A stretch of 64,000 nucleotides of DNA from Aquimarina amphilecti (GCF_900109375.1 NZ_FOAB01000005.1:310001-374000), one strand, 5' to 3'; shown: positions 18,442 to 27,672, counted from the first letter of the stretch. A program made the numbers and translations. Notes: generated from the letters alone by a model not told the origin.

Positions 18442-19728
18442 ATGTTATTTAAATCCTACAATAATAAATCGTTTAAGCAAACAGAGTATTATACTAGATT
18501 GCCAAAAGACGAAAAGGAAATATTCGATGTATTATCTAGTGTTTTTCACTTTAAGGTAAATAATTATGTGTTAGCGCATTTAATTAATTGGGAAGCTATT
18601 CCAGAAGATCCAATATATAAGTTAGTTTTTCCTAGAAAAGAAATGCTAAGCGCTTTTGACTACGAAAAGCTAAAACAGCTATTTAAAATAGGACTAGACG
18701 AAAAGACGAGAATTGGTTTTGTGCAATCGGTTAAGAAAAAAATGCATCCAGAAGTAAAACATGCAGAAACTGGTTTTCCTAAAATCGATGGTGAAATTAT
18801 TACAGGAGGCTATAGAAATTTTCCGACAATATTAAACCTATTTCCAGATCCAATGGTAAAGACCTGCCATGCGTACTGTTCTTATTGTTTTAGATGGGTT
18901 GCATTTGATAATACGGAAGCTCAGAAAAAAACAGCTTATAGAGACCCTTATGATCCAATCCCATATTTAAAAGATAATCCCGAAATTACGGATGTACTTT
19001 TTACTGGTGCCGATCCTTTAGTTTTAAAGGCGTCTGCTATAAAAAAATATATTGATCCCGTTTTAGAAATTGAATCAGTACAAGTTATACGTATTAATTC
19101 CAAAGCTTTGGCCTGGTGGCCTTATCGTTTTACAACAGATAAGGATGCTGCAGCATTATTAGAATTGTTTCGATATATACAATCAAAAGGCAAGCATCTT
19201 AATTTTTGTGCTCATTTTACTCATGCTAAAGAATTAGAAAATGAAGTGGTAAAAGAAGCAATACAAAAAATAAGAGAAACAGGAGCTGTGATACGTTGTC
19301 AAGGGCCATTAGTAAAAGGAATTAATGATACGTCAGAAGATCTTATTGCACTCTGGAAAGAGCAAATAGCCAATGGTTTAATACCTTATTATTTATTTGT
19401 AGAGGCAGATCATAATCCAGAATCTTGTTTTCGAGTGCCATTAGCAAAAGCACTGCGCGTTTTTCAAGAAGCTCAGAAAAAAACTTCAGGTTTAGCTAGA
19501 ACGGTGAGGGGTCCTGTGTTTATGAATGACCTTAATAGGGTCCTTTTAGATGGAGTAACCGAGCTCAACGGAGAAAAATATTTTGTTCTTAAAAGTCTAC
19601 AGTCTCCTCCAGAAACTAATGGAGAGGGAAAAATCAAGCTAATTCCTTTTGATGAGCACACCAAAGATGCTGGCGACTTATTTGAATTATTCAAAGAGAA
19701 AGAGTTAGAGATGAATCAGATAAATTAA
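18442..19728 (+). CDS. KamA-family radical SAM protein (lysine 2,3-aminomutase-like)
   Basis: 428 residues. The radical SAM cluster motif CHAYCSYC is at Cys142, Cys146 and Cys149, followed by FRW as in lysine 2,3-aminomutases; TGADPLVLK matches the GGDPL SAM-binding motif; and the C-terminal GEGKIKLIPF (Lys397) is placed like the PLP-lysine of the GGGGK motif. The region that binds substrate lysine in true KamA (CDLV...FRTP) is changed to FVEADHNPESCFRVP, so free lysine is not a safe substrate call. It is 17 bp after the YcaO gene and last in the operon. Inferred: modifies the peptide product or supplies a beta-amino acid to it. Confidence 0.82.
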   Translation: MLFKSYNNKSFKQTEYYTRLPKDEKEIFDVLSSVFHFKVNNYVLAHLINWEAIPEDPIYKLVFPRKEMLSAFDYEKLKQLFKIGLDEKTRIGFVQSVKKKMHPEVKHAETGFPKIDGEIITGGYRNFPTILNLFPDPMVKTCHAYCSYCFRWVAFDNTEAQKKTAYRDPYDPIPYLKDNPEITDVLFTGADPLVLKASAIKKYIDPVLEIESVQVIRINSKALAWWPYRFTTDKDAAALLELFRYIQSKGKHLNFCAHFTHAKELENEVVKEAIQKIRETGAVIRCQGPLVKGINDTSEDLIALWKEQIANGLIPYYLFVEADHNPESCFRVPLAKALRVFQEAQKKTSGLARTVRGPVFMNDLNRVLLDGVTELNGEKYFVLKSLQSPPETNGEGKIKLIPFDEHTKDAGDLFELFKEKELEMNQIN

Positions 19729-19792
19729 CTTCAGGAGAGTTTTTTAATTGTAAAAATCTAGATTTATAGTCAAAAGATATTTAGTGAATTTT

Positions 19793-19827
19793 AAAAAAGT
19801 GGTGTCCATTTGGATTACCACTTTTTT
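19793..19827 (+). terminator. Intrinsic terminator of the YcaO operon
   Basis: AAAAAAGTGGT (19793-19803) pairs with ACCACTTTTTT (19817-19827), 11 perfect pairs with a 13-nt loop and built-in U tract, 65 bp after the radical SAM gene stop. Confidence 0.88.
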
Positions 19828-20104
19828 GTAATGAAATACGATGAAATATTATTTTTTAATGACTCAATCTATATTTGTCTCATCAAACAATAGGAATTAA
19901 TTATATACTTTAAAAATGATAACTAGAAACTCACAAGATTTAGATAAAAAGAGCTTGGTATTTTGGATGGTTAAAGTATTCTCATTGTTTGTTAGGTAAA
20001 ATCAGAATAGTGATAAGTATTACATCAAATCAACCATAAGGGGAATTTATAAATGGGGAAATGATTTGATGTTCATAAAGCCAAGCAGATAATTTAAGAT
20101 AATC

Positions 20105-20139
20105 GTGCTGTAGAGTCAATGGGGTAGATTCTACAGCAC
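20105..20139 (+). repeat. 13-bp intergenic hairpin
   Basis: GTGCTGTAGAGTC (20105-20117) pairs with GATTCTACAGCAC (20127-20139), one G-U, 9-nt loop. No immediate U tract, so it may be a leader structure or binding site for the following gene (start 20266) rather than a terminator. Confidence 0.55.
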
Positions 20140-20265
20140 TTGGCATATTATAAAGTTTTTAATTGAAGGTGATGAAATATGATGAAATAGTTTTGAAACA
20201 CCTTATTCTTTAGTTTTACCTCAATAATTTGATACTGTATAATTATTAACGTAAAACTTGAAAGC

Positions 20266-20730
20266 ATGAAATATTCTGTTGTTAATACAAAGACACAAAA
20301 AGTAAAGTTCGGTAGTTTTCCATTTCAAAAGCGTTTAAAAACAACGCTTCAGCTAGTAAATCTTGGAGATGATTATTACAGAGTGTATTACTCAAGTGAA
20401 TTCAATAATATAAATACAGGAGAGATAGAAAAAATTAAAGTTCCATGCAATGGGTATGTTAAAACGCAAATTAACGATGAGCCAGGTATAAAAGTTGAAA
20501 TATATAATTGTAGTTCTGAAGGTAATTACATTGCTATACATGTAAAAATAAAAGCAGATATGGGAGCTTTAGGAGTTAGAACAATATATGATCAAATTTT
20601 AGATTGTTATACGGTACAATCCAAAAATTGGAATGCGCTCGATGTTACAAGTATATGGAAAAATCTTGGTAAAATTAAAAAGCAAATCAGTTATACATTC
20701 GTAGACCAATATGCCCAAATTTTTAGTTAA
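20266..20730 (+). CDS. Hypothetical protein, 154 aa
   Basis: Not recognised. No signal peptide or membrane helix. The first 115 residues alternate charged and aromatic residues as in a beta-sandwich (for example YYRVYYSSEFNNI, GYVKTQIND, NYIAIHVKIKA), with three Cys (CNGY, NCSS, DCYT); the end is helical. It stands alone: a terminator and 440 bp separate it from the YcaO operon upstream, and the next gene is convergent. A link with the RiPP cluster is possible from proximity only. Confidence 0.65.
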   Translation: MKYSVVNTKTQKVKFGSFPFQKRLKTTLQLVNLGDDYYRVYYSSEFNNINTGEIEKIKVPCNGYVKTQINDEPGIKVEIYNCSSEGNYIAIHVKIKADMGALGVRTIYDQILDCYTVQSKNWNALDVTSIWKNLGKIKKQISYTFVDQYAQIFS

Positions 20731-20794
20731 AATATGGTTTAATGGTTAGAACGGTGGTAAAATGAATTGCTATAAAACAGTTACTCTTTCTGCA

Positions 20795-21544
20795 TTATCT
20801 ATGCATGCGATCTAAGATCTCCATTACTTCCACCTTTTTTCTAACAGAAACCGGAACATTCTCTCCATTTTTTAGCATTAGATAACCACCATCTGCTTTG
20901 ATAAAAGCACTAATACATTGTAGATTGATTAAATGACTTTGGTGTACACGTAAAAATTGATAATTTTTAAGCATGTCGGCAAAATATTTTAAAGTTTTCG
21001 TTACAAACACCTTTTGACCGTCTTGTAGGTAAAAAATAGTATTATTACTGTCGGATTCACATCTAACAATATCATCTAAGCTTACAATAATAATTTTATC
21101 TAAAGTGTGTAACGATATTTTATCAGGTTTTTGTTCTGGTGCAGACAGTGTGTCTTTAAGAATATTTAATCGTTCCTTATTAGGTTGAATTTGTTCTTTT
21201 GCTTTGGATATAGCTTGTGCTAATTCTTCATTAGAATAAGGTTTTAGAACATAATCAATGGCTGCAAATTTAAAGGCTCTTATTGCGTATTCATCACTTG
21301 CCGTTACGAAAATGATTTTTGATTTTAATTCTGGAAATATTTCTAAGACGTCAAAACCTGTTCCATCCCCTAGCATAATATCTAGAAACAAAATATCTGG
21401 CACATTAGTTCTAAGTGATTTTGCGGCTTCTACTACGCTTCGGGCTGTGTCTATAATTTTTATTTCAGGATGATTTGTTTCCAGGTCACTTTTTAAAAGT
21501 TGAAGCGCATCTGGCATATCTTCTACAATAATTGCTGTAAGCAT
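20795..21544 (-). CDS. LytTR-family response regulator
   Basis: 249 residues. Receiver domain (1-120) with the acidic pair VEDM, phospho-acceptor Asp55 in LFLDIML, TASDE and the KPYSNEEL lysine. The C-terminal LytTR DNA-binding domain (about 145-245) carries LHTLDKIIIVSLDDIVRCES, and LRVHQSHLINL, the typical end. Cytoplasmic transcription regulator. It is 8 bp downstream of the sensor kinase gene on the same strand, so the two form a pair of the LytS/LytTR type. Targets are not evident from the sequence; the convergent hypothetical gene and the divergent neighbourhood offer no hint. Confidence 0.93.
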   Translation of the reverse strand: MLTAIIVEDMPDALQLLKSDLETNHPEIKIIDTARSVVEAAKSLRTNVPDILFLDIMLGDGTGFDVLEIFPELKSKIIFVTASDEYAIRAFKFAAIDYVLKPYSNEELAQAISKAKEQIQPNKERLNILKDTLSAPEQKPDKISLHTLDKIIIVSLDDIVRCESDSNNTIFYLQDGQKVFVTKTLKYFADMLKNYQFLRVHQSHLINLQCISAFIKADGGYLMLKNGENVPVSVRKKVEVMEILDRMHR

Positions 21545-21552
21545 AGTATCTT

Positions 21553-24500
21553 TTAATAATCGGTTAATAATGGTATTTTAAACGATATCTCCGTTCCTTC
21601 TACAGAGGAGTCTTCATTTAGAATCTCTTTTATCTGTAGTGCATCTTTTCCTGATATAGATTCTAATCTTTCTCTAGTTACCGTTAATGCCATGGATTGA
21701 TGATCCGTTTTGGTTTTGGTTTTTTGGGACTGGAAAATACCCATTCCGTTATCTAATATTTTACAATGTAAGAATTCTTCATTAGTATCAAAAAATACTT
21801 TTAATTTTCCATCCCTATTTCCTTTTAGAATACCATGTCGTATTGCATTTTCAACAAATGGTTGTATAAGCATTGGAGGGATTAGTACTTCTTCCGGATC
21901 AAACTCAGAATCAATAGAAATAGTATATTCAAAAGGCTTATTTGCCATTAATTTTTCTACTTCAATATAGTGTTTCAGGGTTTTCATTTCCTGATCCAAT
22001 GTGATATTGTCTTTTCTAGAATTATATAATGTTTCTCTTAGTAAGGTCGCAAAAGTGTTAATGGTGCTATTCATTTTAGCGGGATTACTGGTTCCCATAG
22101 CCTTAATACCATTAAGTACATTGAAAATAAAATGTGGATTCATTTGCAATCTTAATGCTTTTTGCTCTAAAGAAAGTAAGTGATTCTGCATTTGTAGTTT
22201 TTCTCGTTCTTCTTTATTTTTCAGCTTTACTTTTCTAATATATAGTAACGTAATTATTGTTAGCACTAGAAGAATAAGTCCGAGTGTTGCAAGCTGAAAC
22301 CAGAGCTTTTTATAAATAGGACTATCTATGAATATTTTGAATGTTATTGGTTCACTTTCTTCCCATCTATAATTTCTGGATTGGGCAGAAAATGAATGAG
22401 CACCATAAGCCAATCCTGCCAGATTTTGTTTTTTCTCTGATGACCAAGGACTCCAGGCAGTGTTGTTTAATTTATATCTATATTCTATATCATTTGGATG
22501 ATCCAGATCAATAGTCTTATAGTTAAATGAAAGTTCAGTTTGCTCGGGAGTAAGTTGCAATACGTTGTCGTTTTTAGCCCAGATATCAGGATTTATAGAG
22601 TCAAGCGTCTGATATGCTATTTCTATATTTTCAAAATGAATTTCTGGTTTTACACTAGTCTTATCTGTTTCACCAGGTTCATATTTGGTAAGTCCATATA
22701 TGGCTCCAAACCATAAGTTTCCTTCGATGTCCTTACTTATAGCATTTAGACAAGTTTCTATACCTAAGAAACCATCATTACGCCCAAAATGGAAAACATC
22801 AGTAATTTGATTTATTAAGTTGATTTCTATTCGATCTACACCACGTTCAGTACCAACCCATAAATTATCTTCATTATCAAATATCATTTGATAGATATTG
22901 TTTGAGTATAAGTTCTTTTCTCCTTTTATCTTTTTAAAAGAGAGCTTGTCTTCTTTTAAACTTGCCCACCAAATTCCTTGTCCTGCTGTACCGAGATATA
23001 GGTTGTCGTCTTTAAAAAGAAAACAATTGATCGCAATTTTTTGATTGAGTACATTACTAAGGTGTGTAACTTTATTCTTTTTAATAAACCCAATACTTCC
23101 ATTTTCTGTAGCATACCATATTTTACCTTTTCTGTCAGAGGCCATATGTTTAATCTCAAGATCTTTTATACCACGTTTTTTAGTAAATCGTCTAACTGAT
23201 TTTACTTTATGTCTCTTGTAATCATATATGAATCTAGTGATTCCAGAGGAGTATGTAGCTGCCCAAACCGTGTCGCCAGAGATATGTATAGATCGAACCC
23301 AGTTAGAAGATAACCCTCTTCTTTTATTGATGATATAATTTTTGATTACTTGTTTAGTAATGGTGTCTTTAGCTTGTTTTTTAGACCTCTTATTTCTTAC
23401 AATACTATCTTTAAATTTTATTTCTTTAAATAAAATTCCTTTCCCTTCTGTACCAGCCCAGATATTTCCTCGACTATCGTGAGTGATTGTTTTAATTTTA
23501 ATCTCGGATAATCTTTTGTCTTGTTTGATTTGTACTATCCCTGTAGTGTCAATCTTTATTAATCCTGCTTCAGAATTGGAAGCCCAGATTTCCTCATTAA
23601 AGCCATGGACAGCATATACCCGATTACCTTTTAATCCAGTATCCTGATTGTAGTGTGTAAAGTTGTTTTGCGAATATTTATAAAACCCTCCTCCAGAAGT
23701 TGCGATCCAGATGTTGGATTGACGATCCGAAATAGTTTTTCTAATAGTAGAAACTGCTAAACCATTTTTTCGATTTATTTTTTTCTTTAATCGATAATTA
23801 CTAGCATCTAATACGGTAATTCCTTCATTATTGGTGGAAAACCATAATTCGGTATCTAGAATCGAAATATTATTAACATTTAGTGGTTTTTGAATCCATT
23901 TGTTACCGTAACTTTTTGCATTTGTGTTTAAGACCAAAATCCCTTGATTGAGAGCCGCGGCAAACACTTTGGTTTTATGATATAATGCAGAAGTAAAATT
24001 GTAGGCACTATGTCGTACCATAATACTGGCATCTTTATGAATTTTATTTAGTTTCCAAAGACCTTTATTAGTAGCAATCCAGAATAACTTACCATCAAAC
24101 ACAATTCCATTTACGATACTGGTATTTATTTTAGGATCTAATTGTACTTTTTTTAGCCCATTGGCACTAGTATATATGTATATGCCGACGTTTGTGGCCA
24201 GATACGTTTTGTTATGGATCCTAAATATTTTATTTACCTGTAATCCCTCGAAATTATGAAATTTCTTCTTCGTTTTTATCGATAAACCTCTTCTGGTACC
24301 TATAAATAAACTATCCTTAGCAAAAAGTAGAGAGTGTATGTAATTTGATAAAAGTCCATCGTCCTCGTTCCAAGTTTCAAATTCTTCTCCATTAAATCTG
24401 CTTAACCCACCTCCACGGGTTCCTAACCATAAATAACCAATATCATCTTGTATGATATCATATACTTGAGATTGTGGTAAGCCATCTTCTAAAGTGTACG

Positions 24501-24594
24501 CTCGTAGGCCATTATTTTGAGCAGATACTAAGTGAATAGTACTTATCCATATAATTGAAAAGGATAGTAAATATGAAAAGCGTTTGGGGCTCAT
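21553..24594 (-). CDS. Two-component sensor kinase with beta-propeller sensor (LytS-type kinase)
   Basis: 1013 residues from ATG 24594, giving a clean signal peptide (MSPKRFSYLL...HLVSAQ). A TTG start at 24618 is unlikely because a promoter box (24616-24623) lies there. About 700 periplasmic residues hold repeated two-component-propeller motifs (for example DDIGYLWLGTRGGGLSRF, SNIWIATSGGGFYKY), then a Y_Y_Y domain (about 690-760), one membrane helix (WFQLATLGLILLVLTIITLL), and a His-kinase of the LytS class with His821 in MNPHFIFNVLN and the ATPase motif QPFVENAIRHG. Senses an unknown ligand, often a glycan in this family, and signals to the LytTR regulator 8 bp downstream. Confidence 0.92.
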   Translation of the reverse strand: MSPKRFSYLLSFSIIWISTIHLVSAQNNGLRAYTLEDGLPQSQVYDIIQDDIGYLWLGTRGGGLSRFNGEEFETWNEDDGLLSNYIHSLLFAKDSLFIGTRRGLSIKTKKKFHNFEGLQVNKIFRIHNKTYLATNVGIYIYTSANGLKKVQLDPKINTSIVNGIVFDGKLFWIATNKGLWKLNKIHKDASIMVRHSAYNFTSALYHKTKVFAAALNQGILVLNTNAKSYGNKWIQKPLNVNNISILDTELWFSTNNEGITVLDASNYRLKKKINRKNGLAVSTIRKTISDRQSNIWIATSGGGFYKYSQNNFTHYNQDTGLKGNRVYAVHGFNEEIWASNSEAGLIKIDTTGIVQIKQDKRLSEIKIKTITHDSRGNIWAGTEGKGILFKEIKFKDSIVRNKRSKKQAKDTITKQVIKNYIINKRRGLSSNWVRSIHISGDTVWAATYSSGITRFIYDYKRHKVKSVRRFTKKRGIKDLEIKHMASDRKGKIWYATENGSIGFIKKNKVTHLSNVLNQKIAINCFLFKDDNLYLGTAGQGIWWASLKEDKLSFKKIKGEKNLYSNNIYQMIFDNEDNLWVGTERGVDRIEINLINQITDVFHFGRNDGFLGIETCLNAISKDIEGNLWFGAIYGLTKYEPGETDKTSVKPEIHFENIEIAYQTLDSINPDIWAKNDNVLQLTPEQTELSFNYKTIDLDHPNDIEYRYKLNNTAWSPWSSEKKQNLAGLAYGAHSFSAQSRNYRWEESEPITFKIFIDSPIYKKLWFQLATLGLILLVLTIITLLYIRKVKLKNKEEREKLQMQNHLLSLEQKALRLQMNPHFIFNVLNGIKAMGTSNPAKMNSTINTFATLLRETLYNSRKDNITLDQEMKTLKHYIEVEKLMANKPFEYTISIDSEFDPEEVLIPPMLIQPFVENAIRHGILKGNRDGKLKVFFDTNEEFLHCKILDNGMGIFQSQKTKTKTDHQSMALTVTRERLESISGKDALQIKEILNEDSSVEGTEISFKIPLLTDY

Positions 24595-24615
24595 AAAAAA
24601 ACTATAGTTTGATAA

Positions 24616-24623
24616 CAAATATA
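24616..24623 (-). promoter_or_regulatory. -7 element of the sensor kinase operon
   Basis: On the minus strand the sequence is TATATTTG, an exact TAnnTTTG. It lies 22 bp before the ATG at 24594 and so supports that start codon. The -33 TTG is not clear. Confidence 0.55.
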
Positions 24624-24690
24624 ATCAAACTGATTTTCTTGTTACGTGTACCCATTAAATACTTAGATGAAAATAATATTGAGTAAAACC

Positions 24691-24757
24691 GTATACAAGC
24701 AGGCAGTTTTTTTGGGAAAAAACAAATTGGAAATAATTGGACGCGCCTGCCGTATAC
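24691..24757 (-). terminator. Imperfect inverted repeat after the 188-aa gene
   Basis: GTATACAAGCAGGC (24691-24704) and GCCTGCCGTATAC (24745-24757) form two 6-bp stem blocks with a small internal loop, 40-nt loop. It lies downstream of the minus-strand gene at 24876 and could act as its terminator, but only four U residues follow. Confidence 0.35.
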
Positions 24758-24875
24758 AATAGTTTTATTTTAATAAAAAAGTTTAAAGCTTACCAGAATT
24801 GTGAAAAAAAATAAAGCAATACAGTACAATAAAATTATAGAATAATAAATATTATGATTCTCTACACCTAATATC

Positions 24876-25442
24876 TTAGTAACTGGTGATTGCTGTATTT
24901 TTTGGAGTATTAACTTTGTTGTCATTCCAGGTGAGACTTTGTTTTAGGTTTACGTATTTAATTTCTGCTGTATCTTTATATAAGGTCTCAGTTTCTAAAA
25001 TATTACCTTCTATACCATATTCTTGATTTGGAAAAGTATATTGAGAATCTGTGTCCGAATTTTCGCAATAAATATTTGTTAGCTGTGGTAAAGGAACAAG
25101 CTTATTCTTGTCAGTTACCATAAAATAATGAGATTCTACCTGAGCACAACATGCCAGATATTCTACCTCCATCTTAATCACCTCAGAGATCCCTTCCAGA
25201 CCAGGGTTCTCCAAGGTGGTAATAAAGATGTCCTCAAAAAGCTCAATATCATTGAGTGTGAAAGTAAATACGTTTTCCGAAATTCCCCCCAAACGAATCA
25301 GATTAACAATGCAAGTCGGTTGCTCTGAACCATTCTCTTTAATTTCGGTAACTGTTTTATACTTCCCCGTCTTCTGAAAACTTTGTGCTTTCATAAACTG
25401 AAATCCTAAAATTAGGATGAAAAAAACAATGATCTTTTTCAT
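24876..25442 (-). CDS. Secreted hypothetical protein, 188 aa
   Basis: Not recognised. N terminus MKKIIVFFILILGFQFMKAQ is a signal peptide with cleavage after the Ala-Gln type site common in this phylum, so periplasmic or outer surface. The body has a Cys pair in YLACCAQ and a stretch GNILETETLYKDTAEIKYVNL near the end; otherwise beta-like. An exact minus-strand -7 box (TAAATTTG, 25482 to 25475) lies 33 bp upstream of the ATG. A single gene unit: the sensor kinase follows 280 bp further. Confidence 0.7.
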   Translation of the reverse strand: MKKIIVFFILILGFQFMKAQSFQKTGKYKTVTEIKENGSEQPTCIVNLIRLGGISENVFTFTLNDIELFEDIFITTLENPGLEGISEVIKMEVEYLACCAQVESHYFMVTDKNKLVPLPQLTNIYCENSDTDSQYTFPNQEYGIEGNILETETLYKDTAEIKYVNLKQSLTWNDNKVNTPKNTAITSY

Positions 25443-25606
25443 AACAGTATTATTTTGAGGTTGATTATTTTGGACAAATTTATGTGCTATATGCGGTTAA
25501 AATAATCCGGTTTTAGAATTCGTTAGTATTAATTTAGAATTCGTACATCTCTTTACGGTTTTAACATAATTGGAATGCATTAGTTATCTTATGAATCATT
25601 TTTTTA

Positions 25607-25636
25607 TTGTTATTAAACATCTACTATTTATTTTTG
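25607..25636 (+). promoter_or_regulatory. Promoter of the SpoU methyltransferase gene
   Basis: TTG at 25607-25609, 19-bp spacer, then TATTTTTG at 25629-25636, a full match to the Bacteroidota promoter form. The start of transcription would fall almost on the ATG at 25641, suggesting a leaderless or nearly leaderless mRNA. Confidence 0.6.
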
Positions 25637-25640
25637 TAAT

Positions 25641-26111
25641 ATGATTGATAATTTTGAAAATGAATTCTTTGGTATTGGGATTCAGAATGGAAAAACTCCT
25701 GAGAACTTGGGAGTTCTGTGGAGAACTGCTCAGAATATGGGGGCAAGTTATATATTTACTATAGGTAATCGATATGCTAAACAAGCAAGTGATACACATA
25801 ATGCGGTAAAATCTATGCCATATTTCCATTACAATACTTTTCAGGATTTTTATCAGAATCTTCCAAAAGGAGCCATGTTAGTGGGTGTTGAGTTGACTAA
25901 AGATGCTATTGCATTAGAGACTTTTAATCACCCTAAGCGATGCGTGTATTTACTTGGGGCAGAAGATCACGGTTTGTCTAAAACTGCAATAGAAAAATCA
26001 CATTTCTTAATTAAATTTAAATCAGAGTTGAGTGTTAATGTCGCAGTCGCGGGCAGTATTGTGATGTACGACAGAGGTATTGATAAACCTAGATTTATAA
26101 GAGCTACCTGA
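25641..26111 (+). CDS. SpoU/TrmH-family RNA 2'-O-methyltransferase
   Basis: 156 residues, the size of the minimal SpoU (TrmL-like) enzymes, i.e. only the knotted SPOUT domain. Motif 1: TPENLGVLWRTAQNMGA (Asn and Arg conserved); motif 2: CVYLLGAEDHGLS; motif 3: LSVNVAVAGSIVMYDR. Methylates a ribose in tRNA or rRNA using S-adenosylmethionine; the target nucleotide cannot be told from the sequence. Motif 2 usually reads GxExxG, here GAEDHG, which fits. Preceded by a clear promoter and followed by an unrelated transporter gene. Confidence 0.9.
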   Translation: MIDNFENEFFGIGIQNGKTPENLGVLWRTAQNMGASYIFTIGNRYAKQASDTHNAVKSMPYFHYNTFQDFYQNLPKGAMLVGVELTKDAIALETFNHPKRCVYLLGAEDHGLSKTAIEKSHFLIKFKSELSVNVAVAGSIVMYDRGIDKPRFIRAT

Positions 26112-26218
26112 TATAGTTTCAAATTGTTTTTTCGCTTTTATAGTTTTAGAAATGGAAACGGATTAATCCCAATAATTAGAAATATACCTTACCTTTATCA
26201 TACTTATAAGTCCGTCCT

Positions 26219-27583
26219 ATGTTTAAAAAGATAGAAGAAAGTATTGCTGCTTTTAGCTCCTGGATATGGGATTGGCCATTACTTGTTCTTTTGATTGGTG
26301 GAGGTCTGTTTTTTCTTATATATTCTCGTTTTACACCTTTTTTATATTTCAGACACGCCATAAATGTACTTAGAGGTAAATATGATAATGAAAATGCTCC
26401 AGGTCAATTAAGTCATTTTCAGGCTTTATCTTCTGCAATTGCAGCAACGGTAGGTATGGGGAATATAAGTGGTGTAGCCATAGCATTAGTCATGGGGGGT
26501 CCGGGGGCTATTTTCTGGATGTGGATTAGTGCATTAATAGGTATGGCGACGAAGTTTTATACCTGTACTCTTGCTATAATGTATAGATCTGAGAGTGAAG
26601 AAGGAAAGACTCTTAGTGGTCCTATGTATGTTATTATAGAAGGATTAGGGCGGCATTGGAAACCATTGGCAATTTTCTTTGCATTAGCAGGTTTGGTAGG
26701 GACGTTACCGGCTTTTACAGTGAATCAACTTACTCAGACTTTGGTTGATGTATTGGATTGGGATGAAGGGGCTAAATTGTATATAGGCATTGTTTTGGCG
26801 ATAATGGCATCTTTTGTAATTCTCGGAGGAATTAGGAGAATTGGATTAGTAGCAAGTAGACTAGTCCCTTTTATGGTTGTTTTATATTTTATTACAGTCT
26901 TTACTATATTGATTTTGAAGATAGATAAGATTCCTGAAATGTTTATTTTAATTTTTTCAGATGCTTTTTCTGGGGAAGCTGCAGCAGGAGGAGCTTTAGG
27001 GTATTTGATTAAAACAGGTGTGAAACGCGCTGCTTTTTCTAATGAAGCGGGAATTGGTACTGCACCGATGATGCATGGTAATGCCAAAACTAATGAACCT
27101 GTTAGAGAAGGTTTGGTTGCTATGATTGGTCCTGCTATTGATACGCTTCTTATATGTACGTTAACTGCGCTAGCAATTTTGTCTACAGGTGTATGGAAAC
27201 ATTCTGACGGTAATGGGATTTCTTTGACCTTAGAGGCATTTAATTCCGTTTTGCCTTATGGTATTGGAGATGGCATAGTGATCGTTATGGTTCTTGTTTT
27301 TGCTTTATCGACTTTATTTTCATTTTCTTATTATGGAGTGACCTGTTTAGGCTTTTTAACTAAACCAAAATATGGGAAATATTATAATTACATTTATATA
27401 GGTTCTATCATTCTTTCGGCTGTAGTAAAGATAGATTTTGCTATTAATTTAATAGACAGTGCTTTTGCGTTAATGGCTATACCTACAGTAATATCTGGAT
27501 TACTTCTAGCTCCTAAGGTTAATGCACAAGCTAAGATTTATTTTCAGAAAATTACTTCTAAAAAAGATAACCCCTTAACTTAA
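26219..27583 (+). CDS. Alanine/glycine:cation symporter (AGCS family)
   Basis: 454 residues with about 11 membrane segments. Typical AGCS blocks: FQALSSAIAATVGMGNISGVA (substrate and sodium site, about 60-80), GGPGAIFWMWISALIGMATK, and KRAAFSNEAGIGTAPMMHG (about 268-286), the signature SNEAGxGSAP region. Family function: sodium-coupled uptake of alanine or glycine over the inner membrane. The start ATG at 26219 gives the usual N terminus with a short amphipathic helix. It stands alone, 107 bp after the methyltransferase gene. Confidence 0.93.
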   Translation: MFKKIEESIAAFSSWIWDWPLLVLLIGGGLFFLIYSRFTPFLYFRHAINVLRGKYDNENAPGQLSHFQALSSAIAATVGMGNISGVAIALVMGGPGAIFWMWISALIGMATKFYTCTLAIMYRSESEEGKTLSGPMYVIIEGLGRHWKPLAIFFALAGLVGTLPAFTVNQLTQTLVDVLDWDEGAKLYIGIVLAIMASFVILGGIRRIGLVASRLVPFMVVLYFITVFTILILKIDKIPEMFILIFSDAFSGEAAAGGALGYLIKTGVKRAAFSNEAGIGTAPMMHGNAKTNEPVREGLVAMIGPAIDTLLICTLTALAILSTGVWKHSDGNGISLTLEAFNSVLPYGIGDGIVIVMVLVFALSTLFSFSYYGVTCLGFLTKPKYGKYYNYIYIGSIILSAVVKIDFAINLIDSAFALMAIPTVISGLLLAPKVNAQAKIYFQKITSKKDNPLT

Positions 27584-27672
27584 TAGTTATATTCATTTAT
27601 AAAAAAATAAATAAGAAAACCGGCTAGTGTTTTTTTTCGTATATATTTGGAACAACCTCAAAATACGATAAA

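Larger units (their letters stand above)
19729..20265. other. 537-bp gene-free region after the YcaO operon
   Basis: Contains the operon terminator (19793-19827) and a second hairpin (20105-20139). A near-identical short sequence, ATGAAATAYGATGAAAT, occurs twice (about 19831 and 20172) flanking the region. No ORF of credible length. Confidence 0.55.

Noticed and set aside
24595..24618. TTG start giving eight more residues to the sensor kinase
   Set aside because: The TTG falls in a -7 promoter box and the signal peptide starts best at the ATG at 24594.
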